From Reyranella sp. (GTDB lineage: Bacteria; Pseudomonadota; Alphaproteobacteria; Reyranellales; Reyranellaceae), in assembly GCA_021732965.1 (NCBI GenBank), contig JAKFVZ010000241.1, positions 1 through 8,135 on the forward strand: a stretch of DNA of 8,135 nt. Reading direction: 5' to 3'. Below are positions 1-8,135 of this stretch, in pieces. Position numbers and translations under genes: made by a program. How positions within the stretch are numbered: the first letter of the stretch is position 1; the number at the start of each line of letters is the position of its first letter. The notes under the pieces are model-generated. The model was not told the origin of the DNA and searched no databases. It worked only from the letters and a program-made list of their open reading frames with translations.

Positions 1-1431
1 TTCAACGTGCAGCGTGTCCCGTGGCTTACCGATAGCGAAGCGGCCGGACAGGAAGCGTGGCGTCTCCAGTGCCTCCTGTATGTCCTGACCGTGGTAGATC
101 AGGGCGAGATAGGTTTGCAGATGGATCTGAGGCTGGCCGTCTGCGCCCATGCAGCCCACCACAGCCCACAGCCTGTCGTCGCGGAACGCCATCGAGGCGA
201 TCAGCGTGTGCAATGGCGTCTTGCCGGGCTCGACCCGGTTGGGGCTCTTGGGATCGAGTGAGAAATAGGCCGAGCGATTCTGCAGGACAATTCCGGTGCG
301 ACCCGCCACGACCGCGGCGCCGAAGCCGCCATAAAGGGAATGGATCATCGACACCGCATTGCCCTCGGCGTCGACCACGGCGATGTAGACCGTGTCGCCG
401 GCCAGGCTGCCGTAGGAGGGGATCTTGTCCCACGGCAAGGCTCGGGCCGGGTCCATCAGAGCGCGCCGCTCATCGGCATAATTCTTTGATATCAGGCGCT
501 CCATCGGTACGGACGCGAAGCGTGGATCGGCGAGATGACGGTCGCGGTCGTGATAGGCAAGCTGCTTGGCCTGGACCATCAAATGCACATAGTCGGGGCC
601 CAGAAAGGGCTTCCTGTGCATCTCCAGTGGCTCAAGCAGGTTCAGCATCTCCAGCACGGCGAAGCCCTGCGTGGGTGCCGGCGTTTCGTAGATCGTGACG
701 TCGCGGTAGCTGCCTTTCAGCGGTTCGCCCCAGCGCGCGTTCTGCGTCTTCAGGTCGTCCAGGGTAAAGAAGCCGTCATTGGCTTTCGACCAACGGGCCA
801 ATTCACCCGCGACTTCACCCTCATAGAAGCCGTGCCAGCCGTCACTGGCGATCGCCTCCAGGGTTCTTGCGAGATCGGGGTTGGTGAGAATCGCGCCGTC
901 CTTCAGGAAGATGGCCGCCGCTTCGGGGCTTTTCGCCAGTTCCTCGCGCGCCAGTTCGCGCCAGTAGGCCAGCCGCGCCGTCACCGGGAAGCCATTGCGG
1001 GCGTAGCCGATGGCGCTCTCCAGGCAGCGCTTCAAAGGCAAGCGACCATAGGCGGCGTGAGCCGTGCCCCAACTCGCGACCGCGCCTGGAACAGTGAGGG
1101 TGCCGGGCAGTACGCCGCGATAGGGTATCTCGGCCAGGCCGCGCCGGGCGAAGGCGTCGATCGTGCCGGCCGCGGTAGCGCGTCCGCCACCGTCGATGTA
1201 GCGCACGGCACCGGTCTTGGCTTCATGGACAAGCAAGAACGCGTCACCGCCTACGCCTGTCATATGCGGATAGAGCACCGAAAGCGCGGCGCTGGTGGCG
1301 ATGGCGGCATCGACCGCCGATCCGCCTGCTCTCAAGACATCGACGCCGGCCTGTGACGCCAGTGAATGCGGGGATGTCACCATACCGTTGGGCGCGAGGG
1401 TGGCCGGCCGGCCAGTACGTATATCAACCAT
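1..1431 (-). CDS. Gamma-glutamyltransferase-family Ntn-hydrolase (YwrD / oxamate-amidohydrolase-like), C-terminus cut by window edge
   Basis: The frame is open for 477 codons with no stop and continues past the left edge; family members are usually about 530-560 residues, so roughly 50-80 residues are missing. The ATG at 1431 is the first start after an in-frame stop at 1443-1441. The N-terminus has the family pattern APNGMVTSPHSLASQAG, then VLRAGGSAVDAAIA and TGVGGDAF. The predicted autocleavage and nucleophile threonine is Thr347 (codon 393-391) in GDTVYIAVVDAEGNAVS, so the precursor should split into large and small subunits before it. The oxyanion region reads PLHTL (406-410) and GCMGADGQPQ (426-435). 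In E. coli Ggt the matching positions are a Ser-Ser pair and Gly-Gly; the HT pair is typical of the YwrD/HpxW-like branch, so true glutathione hydrolysis is uncertain and another gamma-glutamyl compound or an oxamate-type amide is possible. No clear signal peptide is seen, suggesting a cytoplasmic enzyme. It is divergent from the pfl operon and need not be related to it. Confidence 0.93.
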   Translation of the reverse strand, partial: MVDIRTGRPATLAPNGMVTSPHSLASQAGVDVLRAGGSAVDAAIATSAALSVLYPHMTGVGGDAFLLVHEAKTGAVRYIDGGGRATAAGTIDAFARRGLAEIPYRGVLPGTLTVPGAVASWGTAHAAYGRLPLKRCLESAIGYARNGFPVTARLAYWRELAREELAKSPEAAAIFLKDGAILTNPDLARTLEAIASDGWHGFYEGEVAGELARWSKANDGFFTLDDLKTQNARWGEPLKGSYRDVTIYETPAPTQGFAVLEMLNLLEPLEMHRKPFLGPDYVHLMVQAKQLAYHDRDRHLADPRFASVPMERLISKNYADERRALMDPARALPWDKIPSYGSLAGDTVYIAVVDAEGNAVSMIHSLYGGFGAAVVAGRTGIVLQNRSAYFSLDPKSPNRVEPGKTPLHTLIASMAFRDDRLWAVVGCMGADGQPQIHLQTYLALIYHGQDIQEALETPRFLSGRFAIGKPRDTLHVE

Positions 1432-1673
1432 CAGGGTTTCTTAGCCGACTGGTTTGCTCCCCCGCAACGCGGCCCGGCATATCAGGCAGACGGAACATTT
1501 GCGGCGCAGAAACCGTAGACCGTGAGTCTGTGAAGCCACCGGGAGTCGGATACATAAAACTGCATGCGAGAAGTGCCCGCGGAGGCGGCCTCTTTGGGCC
1601 ACGCCGCCGATGTTCGCGGCAGCGGGTGGTTGGTAGTGGGGCCAGTCCGATATGAACCGGTCTCAGCCGCCAG

Positions 1674-1691
1674 TTCCCTGCTAACAGGGAA
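1674..1691. repeat. Perfect inverted repeat, 7-bp arms with 4-base loop
   Basis: TTCCCTG and CAGGGAA flank a CTAA loop, giving a perfect 7-bp stem. It is followed on the plus strand by AAATTCGGGGG rather than a T-run, so it is not a standard intrinsic terminator. It lies about 40 bases before a second hairpin and may be part of a dispersed palindromic repeat or a protein-binding site. Confidence 0.5.
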
Positions 1692-1730
1692 AATTCGGGG
1701 GTTCTTGTAGACGCCACGCGTATGCCGCCG

Positions 1731-1757
1731 GGAAAGAGCCCTGTCCAGGGCCTTTCC
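1731..1757. repeat. Long imperfect inverted repeat (11 bp plus one bulge)
   Basis: GGAAAG-A-GCCCT pairs with AGGGC-CTTTCC around a GTCC loop, giving 11 base pairs with one bulged A at 1737. No T-run follows on either strand. The position, midway between two divergent genes and about 180-300 bases from each start, does not fit a terminator. It could be a REP-like palindrome, the remnant of a mobile-element end, or a structured leader. Confidence 0.5.
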
Positions 1758-1940
1758 GTACCAATCACCGTTTGCCGACCCTGAGACTGCTGGGTACCGA
1801 TTGTCACACCGACAGGCGACTGCTGAGTGAAAGCGTCGATCACTTTCGCGCTCGCGCCATGATTCTTGTCAAGGCGGCCTCCGGCGCGAAGCGTAAGTTA
1901 CCGAAAATTGCAGTAGTAGCTCGCGAAGAAGGCAGGACGC

Positions 1941-2312
1941 ATGATCCGTTTCGAGTTGCTCCGCGACAAGGGCATCCTCGTTGTCCGTCCCCGTGAGGCA
2001 CTACGGGCTGAGGATTTTGCGACCATCGCTGCAGAAGTCGATCCCTACATCGCCGCACAAGGCGGGCTGCGGGGCCTGATGGTCGTCGCGCCATCATTTC
2101 CGGGCTGGGAGAACTTCGCCGGGTTGATCGGACATCTCCAGTTCGTCCGCGACCATCAGCGCAAGATCGAGCGGGTCGCGGTGCTGACGGACAACCACGT
2201 CCTGAAGGTCGCACAGGCTGTTGCCGATCACCTTGCGCATCCCGAATTCAAATTGTTCGAGCCGAAGGGCGAGGCTGCGGCCCTTCATTGGCTCGAAGGC
2301 ACAAGAGGCTGA
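1941..2312 (+). CDS. SpoIIAA-like (STAS-fold) protein
   Basis: This 123-residue protein matches the SpoIIAA-like family of small, single-domain proteins with a STAS-like fold. The visible pattern is an N-terminal strand region (MIRFELLRDKGILVVRPREA), an acidic helix start (AEDFATIAAEVD), a hydrophobic strand with GLMV (about 44-48), then the characteristic WENFAGLIGHLQFVRDH (about 56-72) and IERVAVLTDNH (about 76-86). The end, EFKLFEPKGEAAALHWL, is also typical of the family. Length is normal. A GAAGG motif at 1927-1931 lies about 9 bases before the ATG and supports this start. It is the first gene of the plus-strand run and ends 9 bases before the acetyltransferase. The family's biochemical role is poorly defined; members are thought to bind lipid-like or protein partners. 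A regulatory role next to pflB is inference. Confidence 0.85.
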   Translation: MIRFELLRDKGILVVRPREALRAEDFATIAAEVDPYIAAQGGLRGLMVVAPSFPGWENFAGLIGHLQFVRDHQRKIERVAVLTDNHVLKVAQAVADHLAHPEFKLFEPKGEAAALHWLEGTRG

Positions 2313-2321
2313 CGTCGGGTC

Positions 2322-2855
2322 ATGAACGTCGCACGCTACTCCGCCACCGAGCGACTGCGCAACGGCGCGGAGATGGAAGTGCGCGCGCTCGTGCCGGCCG
2401 ATCGCGAGGAGATGCTGGCCGCGTTCGACAGGACCAGCGCAGTGACGAGATACCGCCGATTCTTCGGGCCGAAGAACGAGTTCAGCGAGAAGGAACTCGA
2501 GTTCTTCCTGAACGTGGACTTCATCAAGCACGTGGCGCTGGCGGCCGTCCTGAATGAGGCGGGCGCGGAATTCATCGTTGGCGGTGCCCGCTACGTCGTC
2601 GCGAAACCGGGAGAAGCCGAAATTGCCTTCGCCATCGACGATCCGCACCAGAAGCTCGGTATCGCCACCCGGCTAATGAAGCATCTGGTCGCGATCGCAC
2701 GCGCTTCAGGATTGCAGAGGTTGGTTGCCGAGGTGCTGCCCGAGAACGTGCCCATGCTCCGGGTCTTCGAGCGCTGCGGCCTTGCCATGACGGTGCGGCG
2801 GGACCGCGGCGTCGTTCTCGTCACACTCGACCTGGGAGCGACCGCGGCTGCCTGA
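2322..2855 (+). CDS. GNAT-family N-acetyltransferase, similar to the GNAT domain of Pat-type protein acetyltransferases
   Basis: This 177-residue single-domain protein transfers an acetyl group from acetyl-CoA, judging by its fold. The acetyl-CoA pyrophosphate-binding motif is HQKLGIATRLMKHL (109-122), the Q-x-x-G-x-A form of motif A, preceded by the strand EIAFAIDD. The motif B region is AEVLPENVPMLRVFERCGL (136-154). The N-terminal part TRYRRFFGPKNEFSEKELEFF (42-62) followed by VDFIKHVALAAV resembles the GNAT domain of Pat-type lysine acetyltransferases, which are often fused to an ADP-forming acyl-CoA synthetase domain or a cyclic-nucleotide domain; here no such domain is attached. There is no strong ribosome site at the start (AGAGG lies 13 bases upstream), so translation may be coupled to the preceding gene. 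Because the product of the next enzyme is acetyl-CoA, acetylation of a metabolic enzyme is a plausible job. The substrate cannot be read from sequence. Confidence 0.87.
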   Translation: MNVARYSATERLRNGAEMEVRALVPADREEMLAAFDRTSAVTRYRRFFGPKNEFSEKELEFFLNVDFIKHVALAAVLNEAGAEFIVGGARYVVAKPGEAEIAFAIDDPHQKLGIATRLMKHLVAIARASGLQRLVAEVLPENVPMLRVFERCGLAMTVRRDRGVVLVTLDLGATAAA

Positions 2856-2888
2856 CGACAACGAATTGAGCCCACAGGGGCCTTATCC

Positions 2889-2896
2889 GGAGGGGG
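2889..2896 (+). promoter_or_regulatory. Strong ribosome binding site of pflB
   Basis: GGAGGGGG ends 5 bases before the ATG at 2902. It decides the pflB start in favour of 2902 over an in-frame TTG at 2866, which would add 12 residues (MSPQGPYPEGET) encoded by the ribosome site itself. It is much stronger than the sites of the two preceding genes, which suggests high PflB synthesis. Confidence 0.85.
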
Positions 2897-2901
2897 AAAC
2901 A

Positions 2902-5166
<2,265 letters not shown>

Positions 5167-5174
5167 GTCGAGTC

Positions 5175-6032
5175 ATGAGCGGGCCTCGCACCGGTAGCCG
5201 ATACGAACTGCAGATCACCCGTCAGGGCACCGAAGGAAGCAAGGCGGCCGGTGACTATTATGCGGTGCAGGCCGGCGACGTAGAGGAGATCGAGGACGAG
5301 GAGGATCTCGTGGGCTACGTGCATTCCTACGAGGTCGGCAGCACCGTCGACGGGCCTGGATTGCGCTTCGTCGGCTTCCTTACCGGCTGCCTGCTGCGCT
5401 GCCAGTACTGTCACAACCCGGACACCTGGCACAAACACAACGGCCGGCCGGTCACGGTCTCGCGCGTGATGCAGGAGATCGCCAAGTACGCGCAGGTCCT
5501 CAAGATCAGCAAGGGCGGTGTCACCCTGTCGGGCGGCGAGCCCATGGTTCAGCGGCCGTTCGTCCTGCGCATCTTCCGACATTGCAAGGCGCTGGGCCTC
5601 CATACCTGCATGGATACGTCGGGCCGTCTTGGCGCGCGCTTCAGCGATCAGGAACTCATGGAGATCGATCTCAATCTTCTCGACATCAAGTCGGGCGATC
5701 CGGAGATCTATGAGCGAGTGACGCATCAGCCCCTGCAGCCGACGCTCGACTATGCGCGGCGGCTGTCCGACCTCGGGCGCCCGATGTGGGTGCGTTTCGT
5801 CCTGGTGCCCGGGCTCACCGACGGCTGGGACAATGTGGAGCGGGTTGCCGACATCTGCGCCAGCCTGAAATCGCTGCAGCGCGTCGAGATCCTGCGCTTC
5901 CATCAGATGGGCAAGGCCAAGTGGGACAAGCTCGGCCTCGCCTATCCGCTGGCCGATGTCGACACGCCGAGCGCCGAGCTGCGCGAACGGGTGCGTGGCC
6001 AGTTCCGAAGTCGCGGCCTGACTGTTTACTAG
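5175..6032 (+). CDS. pflA: Pyruvate formate-lyase activating enzyme (radical SAM)
   Basis: PflA uses a [4Fe-4S] cluster and S-adenosylmethionine to abstract a hydrogen from Gly729 of PflB and switch it on under anoxia. The radical-SAM CX3CX2C motif is C72-LLR-C76-QY-C79, followed by HNPDTW as in E. coli PflA. The SAM-contacting glycine-rich segment is GGVTLSGGEP (114-123). Later family blocks are HTCMDTSG, LLDIKSGDPEIY, VRFVLVPGLTD and ILRFHQMGKAKW. At 285 residues it is longer than E. coli PflA (246): about 42 extra N-terminal residues precede the conserved VGYVHSYEVGSTVDGPG, including an acidic run DVEEIEDEED (35-44). The ATG at 5175 is the only Met before the core and lies 8 bases after the pflB stop; its ribosome site is weak (AGG/GAG), suggesting coupling to pflB. 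A GTG at 5265 is an alternative start but has no Shine-Dalgarno sequence. Confidence 0.96.
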   Translation: MSGPRTGSRYELQITRQGTEGSKAAGDYYAVQAGDVEEIEDEEDLVGYVHSYEVGSTVDGPGLRFVGFLTGCLLRCQYCHNPDTWHKHNGRPVTVSRVMQEIAKYAQVLKISKGGVTLSGGEPMVQRPFVLRIFRHCKALGLHTCMDTSGRLGARFSDQELMEIDLNLLDIKSGDPEIYERVTHQPLQPTLDYARRLSDLGRPMWVRFVLVPGLTDGWDNVERVADICASLKSLQRVEILRFHQMGKAKWDKLGLAYPLADVDTPSAELRERVRGQFRSRGLTVY

Positions 6033-6060
6033 CGCGAAGGGCATCCAACCAAAAAAATCC

Positions 6061-6068
6061 GGGGGGAG
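6061..6068 (+). promoter_or_regulatory. Strong ribosome binding site of the exchanger gene
   Basis: GGGGGGAG ends 4 bases before the ATG at 6073. The surrounding leader (TCCGGGGGGAGACAAATGG) closely resembles the pflB leader (TCCGGAGGGGGAAACAATGG), so both genes may be translated at a similarly high rate. Confidence 0.75.
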
Positions 6069-6072
6069 ACAA

Positions 6073-7659
6073 ATGGACTACATCAGGATGCTTCTGGAGC
6101 AACAGCCGCTTGCGGCATTGTTCCTGACGATCGCCATCGGCTATCTCATCGGAGAGATCAACATCAAGGGCTTCTCGCTGGGCGTCGGGGCGGTCCTGTT
6201 CGTGGCGCTCGCCGTGGGGTGGTTCGCGCCGAAGTCGGTGCCGGCGCCGATGGTCGGAACGCTCGGCCTAGCGCTGTTCCTTTACGCAGTGGGTGTCCAG
6301 TACGGCAAACAGTTCTTCCTCGGTCTCACGAGTGCCGCCGGGCGAAGGGCCAACATCATCGCCCTCGTCGGTGTGTTGCTGTCCGGCGTAGTGAGCCTGC
6401 TCATCGTCAAGACCATGGGCATCAATCTCGGTTATGGGCTGGGCCTGTTCGCAGGTTCGGGCACGAGCACGCCAACCCTGCAAGCCGCGATCGCGACGCT
6501 TGGCAACGACGATCCCGCGGTCGGCTATTCGGTGTCGTATCCGTTCGGTGTCGCCGGACCGATCCTGCTTCTCTACATCACCTACATCTTCCTGAAGCCG
6601 AAGGTCGACGCCGGAACCGGCGCCGGCATGGAACTGCTGGAAGTAGCCCTTCGTAATCCCGCGCTGTACGGCACGACACTTGGTGAGGTGATGGCCGGAC
6701 TACCGGCCGGCGCGCGAATCGTCGCGCTGCGCAAGTCGCATCACAATGAGCCGGCGTCGCCGGGACTGATCGTGGCGGAAGACGACGTCGTCCTCGTCGT
6801 CGCACCGACGACGGAGACCCTGCTGGCGGCCAGTCGTCTGCTGGGCGAACCGGCACCCGGCCGGCTGGTCAAGGACCGCAGCGACCTCGACTATGTACGC
6901 GTGTTCGCGTCGCGCCCCCTGGTGGTGGGACGTACGCTGGGCGACCTCGAATTGCCCGGCAACAAGGCGGCCATCATTGCCCAGGTGCGCCGGGGAGACG
7001 CCGATATCATGCCGCGCCCCGACCTCGTGCTCGAGTTCGGCGACCGGGTGGGGCTGCTGGCCCACCGCGGCGACTTCGCGGGCCTGCGCAAGTTCTTTGG
7101 CGATTCGATCAAGGGCACCGCGGAGTTCAGCTACATCTCCATCGGTCTCGGCATGGCGGTCGGTTTCCTGCTCGGCGCCATCCAGTTGCCGATCCCCGGC
7201 ATAGGCAAGCTCGCCCTCGGCCTCTCGGGCGTGCTGATCGTCGCGCTGGTCCTCGGCAACCAGCGGCGCACCGGCGGTCTAAACTGGACCATCCCGCTCT
7301 CGGCCAACCTGGTGTTGCGCAATCTCGGGCTGACGCTGTTCCTCGCCCAGGTCGGCATGTCATCGGGGCCAAAGTTCGCTGCGACGGTGGCGCAGTCCGG
7401 CCTGCTGATGCTGGGCCTCGGCGCCATCGTGCTGCTGGCGCTCGTCCTGCCGATCCTGATCCTGGGCTTCCTGTTGTACCGCATGCCATATGACGAGGTG
7501 GCCGGCATCGTCGCCGGTGCCTGCGGCAATCCCGCAATCCTGGCTTACGCCAACAAGCTGGCACCGACGGAACGGCCCGATATCGGCTACGCTATGATCT
7601 TCCCGGGCATGACCATCGTGAAGATCCTGTTCGTCGACATCGTTCCGGCGCTCCTATGA
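6073..7659 (+). CDS. AspT/YidE-family inner-membrane exchanger with two RCK_C (TrkA-C) domains
   Basis: This 528-residue membrane protein has the aspartate:alanine exchanger (AAEx) layout. An N-terminal membrane half (about 10-175, five or six segments) is followed by two soluble regulatory RCK_C-like domains (about 185-260 and 270-345), then a C-terminal membrane half (about 352-528). The family signature GSGTSTPTLQAA (128-139) is echoed by GACGNPAILAYA (482-493). Each is followed by a P-x-x-GY...P...IL pattern (148-165 and 502-518), showing the internal duplication. AAEx members include AspT, E. coli YidE and YbjL, and the succinate exporter SucE of Corynebacterium. Here the substrate is not readable; the place directly after pflBA suggests a carboxylate such as succinate, formate, acetate or an amino acid (inference). 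It starts 40 bases after pflA and its stop overlaps the ATG of the porin gene. Confidence 0.9.
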   Translation: MDYIRMLLEQQPLAALFLTIAIGYLIGEINIKGFSLGVGAVLFVALAVGWFAPKSVPAPMVGTLGLALFLYAVGVQYGKQFFLGLTSAAGRRANIIALVGVLLSGVVSLLIVKTMGINLGYGLGLFAGSGTSTPTLQAAIATLGNDDPAVGYSVSYPFGVAGPILLLYITYIFLKPKVDAGTGAGMELLEVALRNPALYGTTLGEVMAGLPAGARIVALRKSHHNEPASPGLIVAEDDVVLVVAPTTETLLAASRLLGEPAPGRLVKDRSDLDYVRVFASRPLVVGRTLGDLELPGNKAAIIAQVRRGDADIMPRPDLVLEFGDRVGLLAHRGDFAGLRKFFGDSIKGTAEFSYISIGLGMAVGFLLGAIQLPIPGIGKLALGLSGVLIVALVLGNQRRTGGLNWTIPLSANLVLRNLGLTLFLAQVGMSSGPKFAATVAQSGLLMLGLGAIVLLALVLPILILGFLLYRMPYDEVAGIVAGACGNPAILAYANKLAPTERPDIGYAMIFPGMTIVKILFVDIVPALL

Positions 7660-8135
7660 GAGCCGGCGGCACATTCGGCGCGCTGGGCGCCCGTGCCGTC
7701 GCGGCGACGGCACTCCTGCTCGCGGCGCTCGTTGTCGTGGCCTTCCCGCCACGAACCGAGGCGCAGGATACTTCTCAACAGCTGAAGGCGTTCCTGTACG
7801 ACGACGCCACCGTCACCCTTCACCTGCGGAGCTACTTCCTAGATCGCTCCAATCCGGCGCCGCCCAACAATGTCGGATGGGCGGGCGGCGGCTGGATCGG
7901 CTACGAGACCGGATGGCTTTTAGACACGTTCCGCTTCGGCCTCGTGGGATATACGTCACTGCCAATCGTTGCGCCGACGTCGACCGACGGTACGTTGCTC
8001 TTCCAGCCGGGACCAACCGGCTATGCCGTGCTTGGCCAAGCCTACGGCAAGATCAAGCTGTTGGGGCAGGAGTTCACCGGCTACCGCCAGCTCATCAACC
8101 AGCCCGAGGTCAATGCGCAGGACAACCGCATGACC
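7656..8135 (+). CDS. OprD-family outer-membrane porin, N-terminal part (3' end beyond window)
   Basis: The frame is open for 160 codons to the window edge. The start ATG overlaps the exchanger stop (ATGA, 7656-7659), a classic translational-coupling arrangement. Residues 1-36 form a signal peptide: Arg at 2 and 13, a hydrophobic core (TALLLAALVVVAF, 18-30) and a likely cleavage after TEA at 36. The mature start ATVTLHLRSYFLDRSNP and then GWAGGGWIGYETGWLLDTFRFG, alternating hydrophobic and polar residues, match the first beta strands of OprD-type channels. The ending VLGQAYGKIKL followed by EFTGYRQLINQPEVNAQDNRM is also typical of that family. OprD-family porins are usually about 400-450 residues with 18 strands and admit amino acids, small carboxylates or aromatic acids. 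It probably gives the outer-membrane step for the same solute as the exchanger; this is inference from coupling. Confidence 0.85.
   Translation, partial: MRAGGTFGALGARAVAATALLLAALVVVAFPPRTEAQDTSQQLKAFLYDDATVTLHLRSYFLDRSNPAPPNNVGWAGGGWIGYETGWLLDTFRFGLVGYTSLPIVAPTSTDGTLLFQPGPTGYAVLGQAYGKIKLLGQEFTGYRQLINQPEVNAQDNRMT

Larger units (their letters stand above)
1432..1940. other. Divergent intergenic region, no supported gene
   Basis: About 500 bases separate the divergent starts of the gamma-glutamyltransferase-like gene and the SpoIIAA-like gene, so promoters for both should lie here. Open frames exist on both strands (for example minus 1843-1424 and plus 1772-1996), but their translations show no recognisable family, are rich in Arg and Pro, and overlap the real genes at one end. 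Two strong inverted repeats occur at 1674-1691 and 1731-1757. TTGTCA boxes resembling a -35 element occur at 1801-1806 and 1866-1871, but neither has a convincing -10 element at normal spacing. I saw no clear FNR/FixK box (TTGAT-N4-ATCAA) despite the anaerobic enzyme downstream. The segment may include decayed mobile or repetitive DNA, which is a guess. Confidence 0.6.

Noticed and set aside
535..1356. A 273-codon open frame on the plus strand
   Set aside because: It lies opposite the gamma-glutamyltransferase-like gene, whose minus-strand translation carries family motifs throughout.
1731..1757. Intrinsic terminator
   Set aside because: The hairpin is strong but no T-run follows on either strand and it sits between divergent gene starts, where no transcript is expected to end.
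1424..1843. Minus-strand open frame of 139 codons in the intergenic region
   Set aside because: It overlaps the start of the gamma-glutamyltransferase-like gene, spans both hairpins and has low-complexity Arg/Pro-rich stretches with no recognised family. It might be a relic, but not a supported gene.
1432..1940. FNR/FixK-type anaerobic operator upstream of the operon
   Set aside because: Reading through the region found no TTGAT-N4-ATCAA or TTGA-N6-TCAA match; the TGTC-ACACC-GACA inverted repeat near 1802-1814 is too short to call.
2866..2901. TTG start giving a 766-residue PflB
   Set aside because: The ATG at 2902 has a strong ribosome site at ideal distance, and the extra residues would be translated from that site.

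Overview
The window is high-GC bacterial DNA, probably from an alphaproteobacterium. That placement is an inference from base composition and the mix of protein families; no marker gene is present. Seven genes can be supported: one partial gene on the minus strand at the left, then six closely packed genes on the plus strand, the last of which runs off the right edge. No rRNA, tRNA, CRISPR array or intact insertion sequence was seen.

Left (1-1431, minus strand): an uninterrupted 477-codon reading frame for a gamma-glutamyltransferase-family Ntn-hydrolase, of the YwrD / oxamate-amidohydrolase-like branch. Its catalytic threonine is present and its C-terminus lies outside the window. Positions 1432-1940 are a roughly 500-base divergent intergenic region. 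It has no convincing gene but contains two strong inverted repeats.

Centre (1941-6032, plus strand): a SpoIIAA-like (STAS-fold) small protein and a GNAT acetyltransferase are followed by pflB (pyruvate formate-lyase, a glycyl-radical enzyme with all key residues) and pflA (its radical-SAM activase). PflB splits pyruvate and CoA into acetyl-CoA and formate without oxygen; PflA installs the radical on Gly729 of PflB.

Right (6073-8135, plus strand): an AspT/YidE-type inner-membrane exchanger overlaps by 4 bases (ATGA) the start of an OprD-family outer-membrane porin with a signal peptide. The six plus-strand genes are separated by -4 to 46 bases and look like one operon. The simplest reading is an anaerobic or micro-oxic pyruvate-dissimilation unit. 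It would carry its own possible regulators (the SpoIIAA-like protein and the acetyltransferase) and a two-membrane route for an organic acid, in place of the FocA channel that usually accompanies pfl genes. The enzyme identities are firm; the transport substrate and the regulatory roles are inference.
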